From the NCBI GenBank assembly GCA_024401915.1, contig JAKSKA010000015.1, positions 1 through 14,303 of the forward strand: a stretch of 14,303 nucleotides of DNA, read 5' to 3'. The notes under the pieces were generated by a model that was not told the DNA's origin, did no database searches, and was given only the letters and a program-made list of their open reading frames with translations. Position numbers and translations under genes: made by a program. Shown piece by piece: positions 14,106-14,303 of this stretch. The stretch comes from Bacteroidales bacterium (GTDB taxonomy: Bacteria; Bacteroidota; Bacteroidia; Bacteroidales; UBA932). Position 1 is the stretch's first letter. Every line of letters begins with the position of its first letter.

Positions 14106-14303
14106 TTACGCGACAAGTGCTCCGAAATTGAACTGCCACCAGGCGTTGACGGCGACAGCGACGAACACGAGCACGATGAGGGTGGAGAGGATGATACCTA
14201 TCACCTTCACGCGTTTGAACCAGGTCTGTCCGTTCCAGCCGACGGTCTGGAACATGCTCCAGAAGCCGTGGGTGAGGTGGAACCAGAGCGCTACGAACCA
14301 TAC
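14106..14303 (-). CDS. sdhC: Succinate dehydrogenase / fumarate reductase cytochrome b subunit, C-terminal fragment
   Basis: Translating the minus strand from the window edge in the frame whose first codon is 14303-14301 gives 65 residues ending in GALVA and a stop at 14108-14106. They contain LWFHLTHGFWSMFQTVGWNG (6-25), the conserved block of b558-type SdhC/FrdC. Its histidines are candidate haem b ligands. One more membrane helix follows (about 34-53). The protein anchors the flavoprotein and iron-sulfur subunits in the inner membrane and passes electrons between quinone and succinate/fumarate. The N-terminal part is outside the window. A terminator follows, so no sdhA or sdhB is downstream. 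The longer open frame over the same DNA (14089-14301) is a shadow. Confidence 0.88.
   Translation of the reverse strand, partial: VWFVALWFHLTHGFWSMFQTVGWNGQTWFKRVKVIGIILSTLIVLVFVAVAVNAWWQFNFGALVA

Noticed and set aside
1..14303. Mobile element, prophage, CRISPR or defence system
   Set aside because: All coding space is filled by conserved core genes with normal spacing, and no transposase, integrase, direct repeats or array was seen.

Overview
The window looks like a chromosomal, mostly housekeeping segment of a Bacteroidota genome, most likely order Bacteroidales. Four things point there: the gene sets ileS–dksA–lspA and rplM–rpsI–rpsB–tsf, an E. coli-unlike type 2 IleRS, a b558-type SdhC, and repeated promoters of the Bacteroidetes pattern TTTG – 18-20 bp – TAnnTTTG without clear Shine-Dalgarno sites. 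The rather high GC content and free use of AUA and AGG codons would fit an Alistipes-like or uncultured lineage, but genus is a guess. I see no mobile element, CRISPR array, tRNA, rRNA or phage gene.

Layout, left to right: (1) 1-4468, minus strand: the first 17 codons of rpsP (S16) cut by the window edge, then the operon ileS → dksA-like → lspA. (2) 4540-5743, plus strand: cvpA-family membrane protein and tsaB, translationally overlapped and diverging from ileS over a 71-bp gap that holds two face-to-face promoters. (3) 5735-7718, minus strand: greA → HIT-family hydrolase → lipoprotein with a thioredoxin-like domain that lacks its CxxC. (4) 7847-11042, plus strand: thiM-thiE-thiL-thiD, four tightly packed genes that together convert HMP and hydroxyethylthiazole to thiamine diphosphate, with no TPP riboswitch in front. 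(5) 11164-14014, minus strand: rplM → rpsI → rpsB → tsf, bounded by its own promoter (14073-14103) and a strong terminator (11109-11143), with an unusually long structured spacer before rpsB. (6) 14106-14303, minus strand: the last 65 residues of an SdhC cytochrome b subunit, cut by the right edge.

There is no obvious new defence or mobile system here. The most noteworthy signals are regulatory or single-residue ones: an IleRS whose HIGH motif reads GIHH, three nested or strong hairpins in the 184-nt rpsI-rpsB spacer that could be an S2-responsive leader, a hairpin plus T-run in the greA leader, a terminator whose arm overlaps the rplM promoter, and a thiM promoter so close to the ATG that the mRNA may be leaderless. 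All RNA structures were found by eye; none has been tested for covariation.
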